Source: Collodictyon triciliatum
Lineage: Eukaryota > CRuMs
Length of the DNA stretch: 24,816 nt
Direction: 5' to 3'
Assembly: GCA_043381765.1 (NCBI GenBank)
Contig: JBHJMP010001068.1
Location: forward strand, 1-24,816
Shown here: positions 15,263 to 24,816 of the stretch, piece after piece
How the letters are laid out: each line of letters starts with the position of its first letter
Numbering within the stretch: the first letter of the stretch is position 1
Translations under genes and position numbers: made by a program
Notes under the pieces: model-generated
The model's input: the letters and a program-made list of their open reading frames with translations, nothing else
What the model was told of the DNA's origin: nothing
Database searches by the model: none

Positions 15263-16206
15263 TCCACTGATACTAAGCTTCGTTGGACAATACGCTAGTA
15301 TTATCAGCTGGATTTTGAGTCCTCTTTTTTTCTTTTTCACGAAGGATTCGTCACAGCAACATACGGCATCTCATTCTTTCCTTATCAACACCAAAATCAT
15401 TTATAAAGTTCACGATGATGTGTTTGCTGAACTTTTGTTTGCGACGAAATGATAATATCTTGCCTTTCCCTTTGTTTCATTTTATTCTTATCAATCTTTT
15501 TAATTCTTTTTTATTTTTTAATTCTTTTTTAATTCTTTTTTAATTCTTTTTTAATTCTTTTTTAATTCTTTTTTAATTCTTTTTTAATTCTTTAATTCTT
15601 TTTAATTCTTTCTTATTTTAAGTTCTGTTGCGCATATCAGTTGGTTTTTGTTTAAAAAAAATGACTCGCAATTCTATTTAATGGTGAATATTTTTCAACA
15701 TCCATATTTCTTTGTATTCATAACATCATCCACGCCTTTCGTTGACCTCTGCGTTGTTTTGTCGGAAAAGCTGCACCGATTTCACAACGACAAAGTCCCA
15801 GTGCCCAGAATCGAACGAGACGGCTTTACAAAGAGAAAAATGAGCCTTCGCGTTATAAAGCCTTGCGCCAAATCGCACCACTTTCGCCTCTTTTCGTCTG
15901 ACAGGAGAAAACAGAGTCTCGATCGAACAACAATCCGCATGAGAGGGCGCCAAAAGTCCTGCTCTCAGCACAGCTCCTTTTTTTTTTTTTTTTTATTGCT
16001 TTTTATTGTGATCACTTCCCCAGAGTTGCAGGAGCAGAGGCAACACTAATAACCTCACTTTTTCCCTCTACCTATCATCGATTTTTTTTTTTTTTTTACA
16101 TATATTTATACTGTGTTATACCCGCAAAGCGCGAGCCCAGGCCAGAAGAGAGTCAAGACCTGCCAACCACCTCCACCCACTCGCAACAGCAAAGTGTAAG
16201 CGCACG
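15263..16206. other. Spacer with 11-base repeat and GC-richer leader
   Basis: This is the 3' region of the MLO-like gene followed by the promoter and leader of the next + gene. It contains the TTTTTTAATTC array, a GC-richer block at about 15730-15975 with an unconvincing open frame, two poly-T runs (15979-15995 and 16081-16098), and a TATA-like ATATATTTATA near 16100 about 100 bases before the next ATG. Confidence 0.5.
15505..15614. repeat. Tandem 11-base repeat TTTTTTAATTC
   Basis: About nine copies of TTTTTTAATTC with a few shortened units occur downstream of the MLO-like gene. Confidence 0.93.
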
Positions 16207-17667
16207 ATGAACACGCCTGCTTCAAGCAATAACGACGCTACGGGGCAGACAGTTGCCGATCACAGACGGATCGATCTTCTGCGTTGGAAAGTCACTGTCT
16301 TTGTGCTCCTCAAAGTCGCCTCCCAGTCCACGCCGTTGATTCTGATCGTGCTCTTGCTGATGGCCATCTACTACGCCCCGTCTCTTGTGATTCCACCCGA
16401 CTCTGAGGACTTTGATGTGATGGTCTTGCTGGTCTACACAAAGATCCGCGTCATGCTGCTGATCCTGTTTATGTCGCTGCTCTACATCAGCGGCGGCATC
16501 AAGCTCTTTGGACATCACTTTATGATTCGCCCGATGATGTTCGTTATTCTGCCCATCTTTGTGCTTTCGGGACTTGTCTGGCCCGTGGCGCAGTATCTGG
16601 GCTCATTCCAATATCCAATCACCTTGCCTCTGTCGCTGGTGACGCCGGTTGCGATGTTCCATCTCATCAAGAAGGCGGAACTGCCTCCTGGCGCGGACGA
16701 GAGGCTAATTGGATTCTACCACCTCACAAAAGACGGATCACCCATGGCTATCTGCAAAGGCATCCTCGGCTTCTTCTTTGTCCTTATTCTCTTTCGCTTT
16801 ATCTTTCGTGTTTACCTCAACGCAAGTCTGCTTTCCCAGATGGCTTTTCGGCTCCTTGTAGCGCCATTGATTGTTGCAGCGCTGCAGTTTTTCCAGACGC
16901 GGATTCTTTTCGGCCTTTCCATTGAGCATATGCAGTATCGCCTTATTGCGAGTGTGTGCTCCAGCCAAGACATGCGCTTCATGACGCGCTTAATGGTGTC
17001 TGCCGTTGTCTCGGCAGACTATCCAAACATGTACGTCTGGCTGATATTCTGGTCTACACTGGTGGATAGTATACTCAGAATCACTTACTTGCGTCGGTCT
17101 CGCCTTTTCTATCGCATTATTCATAACGTCAAAGGCTTATTCAGATGCTTTGTGCGATTGAAAGAAAAGAAAGTAACAAACGTAAATCTCGTGTCTGTAA
17201 TGAATCTCGAAAGCAATCCACCGGCACAAAATGAGTCGGCTGATGCGGAAAATCCACCAGCGATCGATAGCCAGTTCGACTCAAACAACCAGGGCAGCCC
17301 TTATTCAGAATACGATCCAAACTATATGGTCAGAATGCGTGTACTTCATGTCATCGAAGAGATGGGCACAGAGTTGCGGGTCATGATAATCGTTCCAATC
17401 TTGCTGTACTTTCTACACAACCTGTATCCAGACTCCGCCTTCCAGACCATCGATTCGCTCAGAGAGGTTCTTTACCAGATAGGCACGCAGCTCCTGTTTG
17501 TTGTGGTTGGGGATATGATATCGCTGTGGATTGAAATGTTTTACTTGGATATTCCCATCGAGCCCGATGAAATCCCCTGGGTCGACCCTTTCCTCTACGC
17601 GAAAGTCTTTTCCACCTTCGCCTCTATTCTATACTTTGACTGGTATGTGGGAGGAATGCCACCGTAA
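16207..17667 (+). CDS. Polytopic membrane protein of unknown family, single exon
   Basis: This is an uninterrupted frame of 486 residues from ATG 16207 to TAA 17667, with balanced protein-like codon use and no intron. I see about nine hydrophobic segments: near residues 42-62, 79-97, 107-128, 133-153, 183-204, 208-235, 270-290, 388-408 and 425-446, with a possible tenth near the C-terminus. The N-terminus is hydrophilic with no signal peptide. A hydrophilic loop (about 300-380) starts basic (VRLKEKKV) and becomes Asn/Ser/Asp-rich (SQFDSNNQGSPYSEYD). The C-terminus ends DWYVGGMPP. Transporter, channel or sensor are all possible; I do not recognise the family and assign no function. The upstream leader (16120-16206) is GC-richer and probably untranslated. 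Confidence 0.85.
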   Translation: MNTPASSNNDATGQTVADHRRIDLLRWKVTVFVLLKVASQSTPLILIVLLLMAIYYAPSLVIPPDSEDFDVMVLLVYTKIRVMLLILFMSLLYISGGIKLFGHHFMIRPMMFVILPIFVLSGLVWPVAQYLGSFQYPITLPLSLVTPVAMFHLIKKAELPPGADERLIGFYHLTKDGSPMAICKGILGFFFVLILFRFIFRVYLNASLLSQMAFRLLVAPLIVAALQFFQTRILFGLSIEHMQYRLIASVCSSQDMRFMTRLMVSAVVSADYPNMYVWLIFWSTLVDSILRITYLRRSRLFYRIIHNVKGLFRCFVRLKEKKVTNVNLVSVMNLESNPPAQNESADAENPPAIDSQFDSNNQGSPYSEYDPNYMVRMRVLHVIEEMGTELRVMIIVPILLYFLHNLYPDSAFQTIDSLREVLYQIGTQLLFVVVGDMISLWIEMFYLDIPIEPDEIPWVDPFLYAKVFSTFASILYFDWYVGGMPP

Positions 17668-18099
17668 TGCGGTGTGGGCTCTTGCATTCTGCCTTCCAAA
17701 CCGAATGCCATCGATGTGATGGACAGTGTAATGGTACATATCAAAATATAATAAAAAATCACATACCCGCTCTTCCTTTTTTTTTTTCTTTCTTGTTTCC
17801 TTTGTTCTTGTCTCTTGATTTTCTTTGCTATCCCATCCAACCCACCCCACAAGTTCTAGGCAGCAAACACAACTCTTTCATGGCTCATGATAGACCCTCT
17901 CTTTGTCATTCTGCAAAACGCTGTTCATATCTATCATCTTTTTCATCTCCCCTTTAAAAACGCTTAGTCACAAGAAAGAAAAAAAAACAAAAAAAACAAA
18001 AAACAGAACACACAAAAAAACAAAAAACAAAAAAACAAAAAACAAAACAAAACAAAAAAAAAAAACACACACAGGGCGCTCCACCAAAGCCAACCGGTT
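17668..18099. other. Spacer with A-rich CAAAAA tract
   Basis: This is the 3' region of the membrane-protein gene (AATAAAA near 17749), a T-rich stretch, and an A/C tract at about 17973-18070 (CAAAAAA units, then CACACAC) directly before the next ATG. No coding sequence is supported; open frames across the tract are low-complexity. Confidence 0.6.
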
Positions 18100-19791
18100 A
18101 TGCCCAAGCTTCCTCCACCACGCGTCCTCACCTCCATCATCTTCCTCGTGGGTTGCATCGCCGCGCTTTCGTCTCTGCTTCTTTTCGCACCCACGTTCTT
18201 TTCCTCAACACGGCCGCACTACGAGTCGGTCCCAAACACAGACTCTCTGCCTGCGGGCAATCGATTCGATCAGAAGCCCGCCTCACAAAACAATAACCCC
18301 GCTGCCGACGAGAACAAACGTTCTTGGGATCAGAGCTGTGCCGGAAGTTTCCTGCGTGCGTGGATTCCCCCGGCTTTGCAGCCTGTCCTCACTGCAGACA
18401 AGATCGACTATGCAGCCGCAAAACCCATGGGCGACTTGGCCTCTCTTCGACTGACTCCCGAGCTGATGGCCCATCCAAGCAGAGTTCCATCCATCCTGTG
18501 CCCCGAGACGCTTTGCAGCACGCAGCTTTTGTCTGTCCTCGGCTTCCCTGTTCCACCGAGGCCAAGCAATCTTACGATTCTGTTTATTGCTGTGCCACCG
18601 GCTATGCCCGGTAACAGCATGCAAAAGATGCTACAGGTGTGGAAGGATGTAAACTTGTGATTTGTTGTGATTTGTTGTGATTTGTTGTGATTTGGTGTGA
18701 TTTGGTGTGATTTGGTGTGATTTATTGTTGTGTAATTTGGTGTGATTTGATGTTTTGTGATTTAATGTTTTGTGATTTGATGTTTTGTGATTTAATGTTT
18801 TGTGCTTTGTGGTGATTTATTGTTTTGTGATTTGTTGTGTGATTTGGTGTGATTTGGCGTGATTTGGTGTGTTTTGTTTTGTGATTTGGTGTGATTTAAT
18901 GTTTTGTGATTTGTGGTGATTTATTGTTGTGTAATTTGTTGTGTGATTTGGTGTGATTTGGTGTGATTTGGTGTGATTTGGTGTGATTTGATGTTTTGTG
19001 ATTTGTGGTGATAATTTGTTGTGTGATTTGTTGTGATTTGGTGTGATTAAGAAATAATCAAGATTCTTGCCGAGTAGGAAATATCAGAGAAGCAAAATCT
19101 CAACTTTGAAATCACCATCAACGCGCACAAGAAATGGATGCGTCCGTATCTAAGAACAACAGAGCGCGAAAACTGGGATGTAGTATACGGGATTTTCGCA
19201 TACGGACTGCACCGCCTTCTCCCAAGTTTTTCATACTACACGTACATGGTCATGGTTCAGCCGCCTGTGGAGCGATGGATCGAGCACTACCACTGGGCCA
19301 GAGACAAAAAACTTGATTACGTCTCCCAGCATCCAAACATCACCTCATGGGCCCGTGCCCAGTACAACTGCAACATGCAGTTTGCCATGCTTTCCGGACT
19401 CGCCCCAAACGACTTTAGTCTGCTGGACCGCGCAGACCCCAGCTGGCCCGTGCCGTGCAGAGGATATGACCAGAACCACATGGACATTGTGCAGCGAGTC
19501 AAAGACACGCTCTCGGGACACTTCAAGTACGTCATCCCGCAAGACAGAGCAGCAGAGGCTGTGCCCATGCTTTGCCACGAATTCCAACTCTCCAAAGACT
19601 CGTGCAGGCTGATGAAGGAGAAGCACAGGTGGACATCGTACTCGAGAGTGGCCCAAATCAAAGAGACGCTCTCGTCTGAGGACAGCGCGGCCATCGAGGA
19701 GCAGACGCATCTGGACAGGCTTTTGTACGAACATGCAAATCAGTTGTTTGAATATCAATTGCATGCTTTCAAGAGTTTAAAGTCTGTCTAA
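18100..19791 (+). CDS. Type II membrane protein of the sulfotransferase fold, PAPS motifs degenerate, 2 exons
   Basis: Exons are 18100-18636 and 19078-19791 (TAA), joined in phase 0, giving 416 residues. A short cytoplasmic N-terminus (MPKLPPPR) is followed by one membrane anchor (about 11-33, SIIFLVGCIAALSSLLLFA). Next come a Ser/Asn/Pro-rich stem and a lumenal domain, as in Golgi carbohydrate sulfotransferases. The block YGLHRLLPSFSYYTYMVMVQ then PPVERWIEHYHW matches the family's HRxLPxxxxYxTxLRDPVERxxSHYY region, and the downstream layout (WARAQYNCNMQFAMLSGL) also fits. However, the usual RDP reads QPP and the following Ser is Glu. The 5'-phosphosulfate loop (normally PKTGSTS or PKTGGTS) reads VPPAMPGNSMQKML and lacks the Lys. 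Family membership is likely; catalytic activity is doubtful. An alternative is a glycan-binding pseudoenzyme. Confidence 0.78.
18637..19077 (+). repeat. Sulfotransferase-like intron made of a TGTGATTTGG minisatellite
   Basis: The donor is GTGTGG at 18637 and the acceptor is CGAGTAG ending at 19077. From about 18652 to 19048 it is a degenerate array of about 10-base units TGTGATTTGG with TTGTTGTGAT and GATGTTTTGTGAT variants. The order of variants suggests higher-order duplications. T/G-rich on the sense strand. Confidence 0.9.
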
Positions 19792-20516
19792 GAGGAATTA
19801 GAAAAAAAAAAAAACGACGTCGCGAATTCAAAGCGCTGTTTTTTTCTCCCTATTCCTTTCCTTTCATGGTCGGTGTTTGTTTCTTGTTTTTGTTTTGTTA
19901 TCTATGTGGTGCGCAATCATCACGCCCGCATCACATCTGCTGTGCATCATACGGATACTGTTCATACGAAGCTGGCTTCTTCATTCTTTGGCCACACTTT
20001 GCCATAATCCTACTGCCATTTCGCTGGTCTTCTTTGTCTTTCTTCCGCTTGAATAAACCAGCTCACGCTAATGAAGATATGGAATAATCTGAGCTACAGG
20101 GATAGTATAACCGGCGCCAGTTGCTACTTGGATACAAATCGAGTTTCGATACTCTTGAAGCAGTCTGGAGAGAGAACCCTGTTGATAATGCTGCATAGCT
20201 TTTCCGGGTTAGCTCGGTTTATGGCCGCCAATAAGAGAAAAAATAAGTAAAAGTAGAAAATGAGAAAGGAACACACACACAAAAAAAAAGAGGAGGAAAG
20301 AGTAACGAACAACAGTGCAAAAATGCCTAGCCAGAAACCAATAGAAAGTTGGATTAGTTGTGTGAATCACATACGCATATCCTTTTTCTGTAGCGTCCCA
20401 GTTCGTTTTGTAATCATAAGGATAGTCTCTGCAAATGCTCTTTTTTTTTTATTTGGAGAAGGGTGCAAGTGATTTGACCAGTCATTAACGACCCTTTTTG
20501 TCTGTCCCAATGAGAG
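19792..20516. other. Spacer between convergent sulfotransferase-like and MFSD5-like genes
   Basis: This holds two 3' regions. A small + frame at 19866-20087 starts with a signal-like MVGVCFLFLFCYLCGAQS, is Cys-rich, and ends DME. A - frame at 20312-20124 contains AAINRANPEKLCSIINRVL. Both are too short and isolated to call; either could be a small secreted protein or an unannotated exon. Confidence 0.35.
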
Positions 20517-23090
20517 TTAATGCTTATTGTCGAATTCAGTTGATAGGGGGGTGTAATGTTGGCGTGAAAGCCAAAATTGGGTGATTAGAGCAAGAATCAG
20601 GCCAAAGAAGCAAACAGTAAATATTGTTGCCGTCGTCACGGAACCAGCCTTCGTTGAAGACAAACGTCAGAAGGGATACATATCTTTCTTTCTTTTAAGA
20701 AATCAATGCACATTACAAAAAGAAAAAGAAAAAGAAAAAGAAAAAGAAAAAGAAAAAGAAAAAGAAAAAGAAAAAGAAAAAGAAAAAGAAAAAGAAAAAG
20801 AAAAAGAAAAAGAAAAGGGGAAGAGGGAAAGAGGGAAAGAGGGAAAGAGGGAAAAAGGGAAAAAGGGAAAAAGGGAAAAAGGGAAAAGGGGAAAAGGGGA
20901 AAAGGGGAAAAGGGGGAAAAGCTCTATACATTACCTTGATTAGGACGACTACGACGAAAAGATTAAGGGGGACTCTGAAAAAGTTCATCAGAGCTGCACG
21001 ACACTCCTCCCTTTGAAAAAAAATAATTTGAATTTCATTATTTTAGGATGCTGGCTTCAATGCACAATTAAACCATGACAAGGCATTGTAAGACCGTAAG
21101 TAACAAGTACTTCAAATATCTTCCACGCATGGTACCGATACAAGGCCAGTATGTGCCACAAAAGAGTTCAAAGACACAAAACGAAACCAGAATAGCATTA
21201 TAGTTCTGTCAGTGTCAAGGGAAAAAAATGTAATGATTAGAAATTGTGGCAGATTGTGAGTCAAACGAAAATATGACAATACAAATAATTGAGTTTTAAA
21301 TCGGAAGAAGCTTGGAAAACCTCTGGCATCATGATGGGGACCAAAAATGTTAGTGAAGAGACAGCAAACACGAAGCTGGCAAGGGTCTCCACTGGGTAAG
21401 AATGGGAGCCACTTCGGAAAATCGCACTTCCGATCATAACACAAACCATGTATGTAGAAAATATCAAACCAAATGGAAGACTGCCGTAGATGTTAGAGAC
21501 ACTTGCAGCCTGTCAATATAAAAGCGAAAAATTATTGAGTTCATATTCAATTCCTACGAAAATAAATAAATAAAAAGGTAGTGGGGGAAGGGAGGGATGA
21601 GTTCCATAATAACTAATAAGGTTTAGATCAAATTATTGACACATAAATATTACCTCTTCAAGAGCAGGTGTCCACATAAATACGAATGTATACATCGAAC
21701 CTTCATAAAGAGACTGTATCAATCCCAGTGCCATGACCATATTGTCTGTGATTAGGTATGTTATAATGAGTAACTTAATCTTATCGCATGATTCGTATTG
21801 TTTTGTTCTCTCCCTATTTCCAATTAAATGGGAATATATAACTTAGCTTTTCGAGTACAATTCGCAAGGGTAATAGTAAAATAATAATAATAATTAAAAT
21901 ACTAACTCCCAGTTACTTCGTGGAATGCAGAGCTAAATGTGGTCGCAAGGTCGAATTGAGCGTTCCCATAGTTTTCCCTCCAAGTGAACTGGATGACAAA
22001 CCCAACAACTACAAGGCACGCCAGGGCAGCCATAAAAGGGCTAACAAACCCGAAACTACCTGCAAGAAGATCAGCCAAAAGTCCAGATATGATAGCAACA
22101 AACCCATTAATCAGCGTAGCCATGGAGAAGGTTTCAGATAAAAGCTCATCTGAAAATCCCGCCTTGATTTTTTTTTTTTGGTAGTCAAAAAATGAATTGA
22201 CGTTAGTATGCGCTTCGGAATTATGCCTGATACTTCGTTAAAATTGTTGAAGGAGGGTGTGGATTAGAAGATAAAAAAAATTAAAAAGAAAATGATATGA
22301 ACAGGTGATGTCTAAGCATCACAAAATGTAAAGAATAGGTGGAAATCGTTCGCTCTGAGAAGGCTAACAAGATTACAAACTAATAAACATTCATTCATTT
22401 ATTTGTTTTGTTCGTCTGTTTGGAGTTACCTTTCGGTGCTCGCATACCATCCATGCCTCAAAAACAGAGAATAGAAGAGATGTGGATATTCCTCCCAAAA
22501 CCCGACCGAGTAGGAGAATTTCAAAATTTGGTGAAAGTTTTGTGATGCATGACATGGAGTACGTCACGACATACACCAGACACGAGTTTTTGCGTCCGCT
22601 AGAGTATTTTTGGTCATATTCAATTTTTGATATATATATGTATATAAAAAGATAATTCAGAGCAACGTGAAAAGAAACACGATATATTTTGAGTTAGTTT
22701 TTTTCAGAATAATTTATAAAACTATGAATTGAGACGCATGATTTGGTAGCAGGAAAAATGCAGTTAGCCGCAAGAAGGGGGGAAAATCCAATAAGCCTTG
22801 GTGTATAAGGTCATTTAGAGGATATATCATCCGTAAGTAAACACATACAATTTATCGGCGAGTGATCCCACAAAAGTCCCGAAAACACCACTGGAGAGAA
22901 ACCCAGTAATAAATAATGTTGCGATGTCCTGCTTTTCATATCCGTAACTTTGATAGAGAGCGTATATGTAAGGGCCTTGGAGCCAGTCGGCCACTAACAA
23001 AACCCAAGGAAAAAGTCATAAGTATCAAGACAAAACAATACATCGTCGGAAAAGAAGAAAAAAAGGAAGAAAGGAAAAAAGGGGGAAAAA

Positions 23091-23150
<60 letters not shown>

Positions 23151-23562
23151 AAAAAAGAAAGAAAAAAAGAAAGAAAAAAAGAAAGAAAAAAAGAAAGAAA
23201 AAAAGAAAGAAAAAAGAAAGAAAAAAAGAAAGAAAAAAGAAAGAAAAAAGAAAGAAAAAAAGAAAGAAAAAAGAAAGAAAGAATGAAAGGATGATAATGA
23301 AAAATATATATGTTAGCCAGACGAAAAAAAAACTCTTGTGAGGACAAAAGAAAGTAAGCTGCGACTGATAAATAAACACGACGTCCACATAACGCAAAGG
23401 CGAGGGCAGGAGGGACTCACTCATGGCAAGGGCATATACAAACAGGTAACGCCGCTGGAATTGGGCAAAGGAGACCGAATGCCCAGGCTTCGAGCGGAGT
23501 TGGTTCCCGTTCAAGACGAGGCAGATGATCAGAAGAAAAGTAAACAGGGCCACGATGTTCAT
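20517..23562 (-). CDS. MFSD5: MFSD5-like (molybdate-anion) major facilitator transporter, 9 exons
   Basis: Exons on the - strand are 23562-23421, 22993-22849, 22598-22430, 22162-21907, 21745-21654, 21509-21321, 21205-21111, 21010-20935 and 20648-20517 (TAA). Every junction is in phase, giving 431 residues; human MFSD5 is about 450. Diagnostic blocks are DWLQGPYIYALYQSYGYE, LFITGFLSSGVFGTFVG then SLADKFGRKNS (the MFS motif A loop), LLLGRVLGGISTSLLFSVFE then AWMVCEHRK, LYEGSMYTFVFMWTPALEE, LPFGLIFSTYMVCVMIGS, FELFCGTYWPCIGTMRGRYL and ALMNFFRVPLNLFVVVVL. These are spread over the 12-helix fold in the expected order. Algal and animal relatives import molybdate for molybdenum-cofactor synthesis, so plasma-membrane molybdate uptake is likely. 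The N-terminal MNIVALFTFLLIICLVL is the first membrane helix. The tail (PLSTEFDNKH) is short and hydrophilic. Confidence 0.94.
20649..20934 (-). other. MFSD5-like last intron with sense-strand CTTTTT / CCCTTT tract
   Basis: The sense donor is GTAATG (from 20934) and the acceptor is CGAAG (ending 20649). On the plus strand 20718-20813 is (AAAAAG)n and 20814-20918 drifts through GAGGGAAA, AAAAAGGG and GGGGAAAA units. On the sense strand this is continuous pyrimidine. Splicing joins LIK to AGSVTTATIF. Confidence 0.88.
22994..23420 (-). other. MFSD5-like intron 1 with sense-strand CTTT / CTTTTTTT tract
   Basis: The sense donor is GTGAGT (from 23420) and the acceptor is TTGTTAG (ending 22994). 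The plus strand at about 23050-23283 is GAAA and GAAAAAAA repeats. Splicing completes a Met codon (A|TG) in LAMMADWLQGPY, the start of the most conserved MFSD5 block. Confidence 0.9.
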
Positions 23563-24816
23563 CTTGTGAATCGAACTAGACTTAGCTGACGTGTCTTTGC
23601 CTTGGTCTCTGCTTCACCTCGTTCCGGAGCTTGCGGTGGGTTGTTAGAAAAGTTGAGACTGAAGCAAACATAGTCTGTTCCGCTCGTTGGAAAAGGAAAA
23701 TGGAAAATGGAAAAAGGAAAAAGGAAAAAGGAAAAAGGAAAAAGGAAAAAGGAAAAAGGAAAAAGGAAAAAGGAAAAAGGAAAAAGGAAAGAAAAGAAAA
23801 AGAAAAAAAGAGAAAAAGGAAAAAGGAAAAAGGAAAAAGAAAAGAAAAGAAAAGAAAAAATGAAAATGAAAATGAAAAAGAGAAAAGAAAAGAAAAAAGA
23901 AAAGAAAAAGAAAAGAAAAAAGAAAAGAAAAAGAAAAGAAAAAGAAAAGAAAAAAGAAAAAGAAAAAAAGAAAAAAAGAAAAAAAGGAAAAAGGAAAAAG
24001 AAAAGAAAAAGGAATGTATGTGAAGAGCGAGTCTTCTTTCGCGGGATGGGGTTCGCTCTGCTGCCAGTTTCACCTCTGCGTTCGTGTGCCTGGCGACTTT
24101 TACAAGCGCAGCCGCACTCTTCCGCCTGGCAACAGCAGACCCCTTCCGTCCTGTTTCTTCGGGCACACAGCAAAGGCGAGACCACTCCACGCAGCACTCA
24201 ACCCATCCAAGTATGGATTCACGCCAAGAACAATGTGCTCGACGGATTGCAGTGGCCCGATCAAAACGCGTTTTGTGCTTCCATAGGTTCGGGAAATGCG
24301 CTATGAAGTCTCGTTGTTCCGCATTGAAAGCGGTATTAATTCCATAAAAGTTATATTTTAAAAAGATCTAACCCTATGAAATAGAAATATAACATTCATA
24401 GAAACTAGTTAAAATAGTGTATTTAAATCTGGAATATATAATTATAATCATTTGTATGCATTTGCTTGTATTAGCACTTTTCTTTTTTCACAACGCATAT
24501 ATCCATCTACCTATCAATTCTGTATGCTATAGATGAATTAGGTGAGTTTGTTTGCACGATTATGAGTTTCTTTCTATGAGGCAAAATAGTAGGCTTTTTT
24601 TTCCTTTATTCGATTCAAAGTGTAGCGAGGTTATGCCATACAAAGGGGTGAGATAGATGCGCATGGAAGAGAGCAAACGTAAGTAGGAGAAGACACTACC
24701 GTGGAGAGGCTAGGACTGGAAAGAAATCAGTGATAGCGAGCTGGTCAGGTGGGCGTCCCAACTGGTTGATTGGTTGCGTGGGTAGCAGGGGTTGGATATG
24801 CTGTGGGAGATATCTT
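23563..24816. other. MFSD5-like upstream region: purine tract, GC-richer block, AT-rich spacer
   Basis: 23693-24012 is a long A/G array (plus strand AAAAAGG, then AAAAG variants). 24013-24305 is GC-richer, with open frames on both strands that match nothing and have no clear splice sites. It may be the promoter and an untranslated 5' exon of the - strand transporter. 24306-24600 is AT-rich with nothing recognisable. The last about 200 bases read Thr/Pro- and Asn/Ser-rich in two - strand frames, which could be the tail of a gene beyond the window, but this is not supported. Confidence 0.45.
23693..24012. repeat. Long A/G microsatellite (AAAAAGG / AAAAG variants)
   Basis: A polypurine run on the plus strand starts with a GAAAAAG unit and degrades into AAAAG, GAAAAT and GAAAAAAA variants. 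It is pyrimidine on the transcribed sense strand of the neighbouring - strand transporter. The Lys/Glu/Arg-rich open frames through it are artefacts. Confidence 0.95.

Noticed and set aside
15780-15910. tRNA-like signal on the minus strand (GTTCGATTC B-box-like and TGGCGCAAGG A-box-like)
   Set aside because: The acceptor and T stems do not pair and the box spacing is long. It could be chance or a decayed tRNA-derived SINE. A tRNAscan or covariance-model search would decide.
15648-16049. 133-residue + strand frame
   Set aside because: It lies in a promoter/leader region, includes a poly-Phe stretch from a poly-T run, and resembles no protein.
18652-19048. CRISPR-like regular repeats
   Set aside because: There are no unique spacers. 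Units are about 10 bases, directly tandem and degenerate, and sit inside a eukaryotic intron.
20581-20943. Lys/Glu-rich open frame
   Set aside because: It is a microsatellite artefact inside the last MFSD5-like intron, antisense to it.
22916-23341. Lys/Glu/Arg-rich open frame
   Set aside because: It runs through a (GAAA)n array in MFSD5-like intron 1, on the opposite strand.
23631-24306. Lys/Glu-rich frames on + and Phe/Ser-rich frames on -
   Set aside because: They are low-complexity translations of the A/G tract, and the non-repeat ends have no family resemblance.

Overview
The window is nuclear DNA from an intron-rich eukaryotic microbe. The genes have many short GT-AG introns that join in phase, TAA, TAG and TGA are all used as stops (standard code), and no bacterial-style operons or ribosome binding sites are seen. 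Long microsatellites fill introns and spacers. The gene set includes a class E (cAMP-receptor-like) GPCR, an MLO-like protein, a RING/NHL protein and an MFSD5-like carrier. This fits a free-living amoeboid or rhizarian protist; a foraminiferan such as Reticulomyxa would fit well, but the species is inference.

Layout, left to right: (1) + strand tyrosine-kinase-like (TKL) protein kinase with an unrecognised N-terminal part, exons about 184-2112, probably continuing left of the window. (2) + strand membrane protein with a signal peptide, a split glycine-betaine-type (OpuAC) substrate-binding domain, membrane segments and a Ser/Thr-rich tail, 11 exons, 2607-5765. (3) AT-rich spacer with a TATG microsatellite. 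(4) - strand RING / coiled-coil / NHL protein, 4 exons, 9724-6983. (5) - strand class E seven-helix GPCR, 6 exons, 12174-10315, with a 110-base N gap in intron 1. (6) + strand MLO-like protein, 4 exons, about 12950-15262. (7) + strand single-exon 486-residue polytopic membrane protein of unknown family, 16207-17667. (8) + strand type II membrane protein related to carbohydrate sulfotransferases, 2 exons, 18100-19791. (9) - strand MFSD5-like major facilitator, 9 exons, 23562-20517. (10) 23563-24816: purine repeat, a GC-richer block and AT-rich spacer with no gene I can support.

Almost every gene encodes a membrane or signalling protein (binding-domain surface protein, GPCR, kinase, putative E3 ligase, MLO, transporter). 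No operon-like link between them is visible, so any shared pathway is speculation. The most unusual gene is the intron-bearing OpuAC surface protein. The most unusual sequence-level pattern is that the long purine/pyrimidine microsatellites in introns all have their pyrimidine strand as the sense strand of the host gene.
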